A stretch of 64,000 nt of DNA from Plantimonas leprariae. Lineage in GTDB: Bacteria > Pseudomonadota > Alphaproteobacteria > Rhizobiales > Rhizobiaceae. The notes beneath the pieces are model-generated. The model saw only the letters and a program-made list of their open reading frames with translations. It did not search any database and was not told the origin of the DNA. Positions 62,436 to 64,000 of the stretch are shown piece after piece; position 1 is the stretch's first letter; every line of letters starts with the position of its first letter. Made by a program: the position numbers and the translations under genes. The stretch lies in NCBI RefSeq assembly GCF_008802405.1, contig NZ_VZDO01000017.1, forward strand, positions 48,093 through 112,092. The letters are read 5' to 3'.

Positions 62436-64000
62436 ATGGCGAACATTCCCGGCACCCCAACCAGCGAAACCTTGAACGGTACGCCGCAGGACGACACGAT
62501 CTTCGGCTTCGAGGGCAACGATCGCATTTTCGGACTAGGCGGCAACGATTACCTCGACGGCGGCACCGGGTCCGATACGATCGTCGGCGGTGACGGCAAC
62601 GACACGATCAATTCCATCGATCAGCCTTCCAACATCTTTGCCGGCGTCGTCGCGCCGGAGCGGGACATCGTGGACGCCGGGACCGGCGACGATACCGTCA
62701 CTGGCGGGCGGCTGGATCAACTGGACGGCGGTACAGGCAACGACTTCCTGACGCTCAATTTCGGCTTCGCCGGACCCAACGTTCCGGCTCCCGTCGTGAT
62801 CACCACGGACGGCGACACGATCAGCGCCGACGATGGTACGTCGATCCGCGGCTTCGAGTTCATCAATCTCAACCTGACCAACGGCAACGACGTGGCGTCG
62901 ACCGGCAACGTACGTGCCTCCATCTCCGCCGGTCTCGGCAACGACGTTGTCATCACCGGGAGCGGTGACGACCAGCTTTACGGCGAAGGCGGCGACGACG
63001 TACTCTCCGCCGGCGGGGGCAACGACTTCCTCAGCGGCGGCGACGGCAACGATCGCCTCACCGGCGGCGCCGGAGCGGACGAGGCCTCCGTGAACGCCCA
63101 GCGCGACGGCAGCGATACCGTCGACCTCGGCACCGGTGACGACACCGTGCGCGTCTTCGGCGATGTCGGCTTCACGGGCCAGATCCGGCTGACCTTCACC
63201 AGCGCCGAAGTCGGCAACGGCACGGCATTCGACGCCAACACGTTGCCGAGCCAGGACGGCGGCCTCGCGGTGCGTTTCCAGCTCGAGGATGCGGAAGGCA
63301 ACCTCACCGGTCCGATCAGCCGCTACGACGACGAGGGCATCACCTTCGTGCAGGGTCAGCAGGGCCTGACGTTCGACGTTCGCGACATCTCCGGAACTCA
63401 GCGCGGCGACCAGTTCGTCGGGGTGGTCCTCGGCACGGATGGCGCGGACGACCTGAGCTTCTTCCCGCCGTTCCGCGTCAACGACCCGTATTACTACAAC
63501 GCCGGCGCCGGGAACGACACGGTCAGGGCGGGGAACGGTGCGGACTTTCTCGTCGGTGGCAGCGGCAACGACCAACTGTTCGGCGGCAGCGGCAACGACA
63601 CGTTCCTTGGTGGGGTCGGCAACGACACGCTGGAAGGTCAGGGAGACGACGACACGCTCGACGGTGGCGATGGCAACGACATCCTGCGCGGCGGTGACGG
63701 CAACGACGGCTTGATCGGCGGTGCGGGCAACGACCGGCTCGGCGGCGGCTTCGGCAACGACACGCTGCAGGGCGGAGCGGGCCGCGACCAGCTCTACGGC
63801 AACGACGGCGACGACACGCTGACCGGCGGCGACGACAACGACCAGATGTTCGGCAATACCGGCAGCGACATCCTGAACGGCGACGGCGGCAACGATACGC
63901 TGCAGGGTCAGGCCGGCAACGATACGCTGCGCGGCGGCGCCGGGACGGACCGCCTGCTCGGCGGAACGGGCAGCGACGCGTTCGTGTTCGACACCGCGCT
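62436..64000 (+). CDS. RTX calcium-binding secreted protein, 3' end beyond window
   Basis: The first 521 codons of a hemolysin-type calcium-binding protein. Many nonapeptide repeats of the GGxGNDxL form (for example GGDGNDTI, GGSGNDQLFGGSGNDTFLGG) build calcium-filled beta-rolls, in a first set to about residue 60, scattered copies near 165-215 and a dense array from about 345 to the window edge. A repeat-poor section at about 235-340 separates them. The last visible residues, SDAFVFDTA, open the usual C-terminal block that carries the type I secretion signal, so little is missing. No Sec signal. AGGAGGAGGA precedes the ATG. No protease motif (HExxH) was seen. T1SS genes are not in the window. 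Confidence 0.9.
   Translation, partial: MANIPGTPTSETLNGTPQDDTIFGFEGNDRIFGLGGNDYLDGGTGSDTIVGGDGNDTINSIDQPSNIFAGVVAPERDIVDAGTGDDTVTGGRLDQLDGGTGNDFLTLNFGFAGPNVPAPVVITTDGDTISADDGTSIRGFEFINLNLTNGNDVASTGNVRASISAGLGNDVVITGSGDDQLYGEGGDDVLSAGGGNDFLSGGDGNDRLTGGAGADEASVNAQRDGSDTVDLGTGDDTVRVFGDVGFTGQIRLTFTSAEVGNGTAFDANTLPSQDGGLAVRFQLEDAEGNLTGPISRYDDEGITFVQGQQGLTFDVRDISGTQRGDQFVGVVLGTDGADDLSFFPPFRVNDPYYYNAGAGNDTVRAGNGADFLVGGSGNDQLFGGSGNDTFLGGVGNDTLEGQGDDDTLDGGDGNDILRGGDGNDGLIGGAGNDRLGGGFGNDTLQGGAGRDQLYGNDGDDTLTGGDDNDQMFGNTGSDILNGDGGNDTLQGQAGNDTLRGGAGTDRLLGGTGSDAFVFDTA

Noticed and set aside
62535..63575. Minus-strand open frame (346 codons) opposite the RTX gene
   Set aside because: It is the antisense of the Gly-Asn-Asp repeats, which reads as Val/Ala/Arg repeats. 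The plus-strand frame has a ribosome site and clear beta-roll repeats.
62436..64000. Tandem repeats as a CRISPR array or satellite
   Set aside because: The repeats are in frame, vary at third positions and encode the GGxGNDxL nonapeptide, so they are coding RTX repeats.

Overview
The window is about 64 kb of high-GC alphaproteobacterial chromosome or megaplasmid (most coding stretches look near 65-70 % G+C). Gene content (C-P lyase operon with a PhnF-type regulator, many ABC importers for sugars and peptides, a vgrG / DUF2169 / DUF4150-toxin island of the Agrobacterium type) and Pho-box-like 11-bp repeats point to Hyphomicrobiales (Rhizobiales). A genus cannot be named from this sequence alone. 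No rRNA, tRNA, CRISPR array or complete insertion sequence was seen.

Layout. 1-1.0 kb: a PPK2 polyphosphate kinase. 1.4-8.5 kb: an orphan type VI secretion effector island: VgrG, DUF2169 adaptor, a DUF4150/PAAR-like toxin with a C-terminal LHH nuclease, a SUKH-type immunity protein, two related TPR-like small proteins and a GAD-like/DUF1851 (Tdi-type) immunity protein without its toxin. 8.5-19.1 kb: a complete phosphonate uptake and C-P lyase cluster, phnF facing phnGHIJKL, a hexapeptide transferase, phnCDE, phnM and phnN, with Pho-box-like repeats at two promoters and a PhnF-type operator. 19.1-21.8 kb: a serine hydrolase, a VOC-family ring-cleavage dioxygenase and a divergent LysR regulator.

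21.8-30.6 kb: a peptide locus: M20 amidohydrolase, a five-gene Dpp/Opp-type ABC importer, a LuxR-family regulator without luxI whose signal-binding site resembles plant-responsive LuxR solos, and a proline iminopeptidase. 30.6-37.9 kb: a LacI regulator facing an oxidoreductase, a sugar isomerase/epimerase and a carbohydrate ABC importer. 37.9-42.7 kb: a deoxyribose module (deoR, deoC, a double-domain ALDH16-like aldehyde dehydrogenase, an RbsD/FucU mutarotase) with two DeoR-operator-like sites. 42.7-57.6 kb: an acid-sugar catabolic region with three enolase-superfamily dehydratases, a uronate-dehydrogenase-like enzyme, an aldo/keto reductase, a GntR regulator, another carbohydrate ABC importer, an RraA-type aldolase, a VOC protein, an iron-type alcohol dehydrogenase, a cupin and an SDR. 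A 162-bp MITE-like element sits exactly at the alcohol dehydrogenase stop codon.

57.6-64 kb: a FecBCD-type metal-chelate importer with a perfect AT-rich palindrome upstream, a four-carbon acid-sugar kinase (OtnK-like), a 450-bp gap, and an RTX calcium-binding secreted protein that runs off the window end. Overall this is an accessory, nutrient-scavenging region of a soil- or plant-associated bacterium: phosphonate, peptide, deoxysugar and acid-sugar use next to an interbacterial toxin island. The most notable points are the toxin/immunity exchange in the T6SS island, the LuxR-solo peptide locus, the DeoR and Pho operators, and the MITE.
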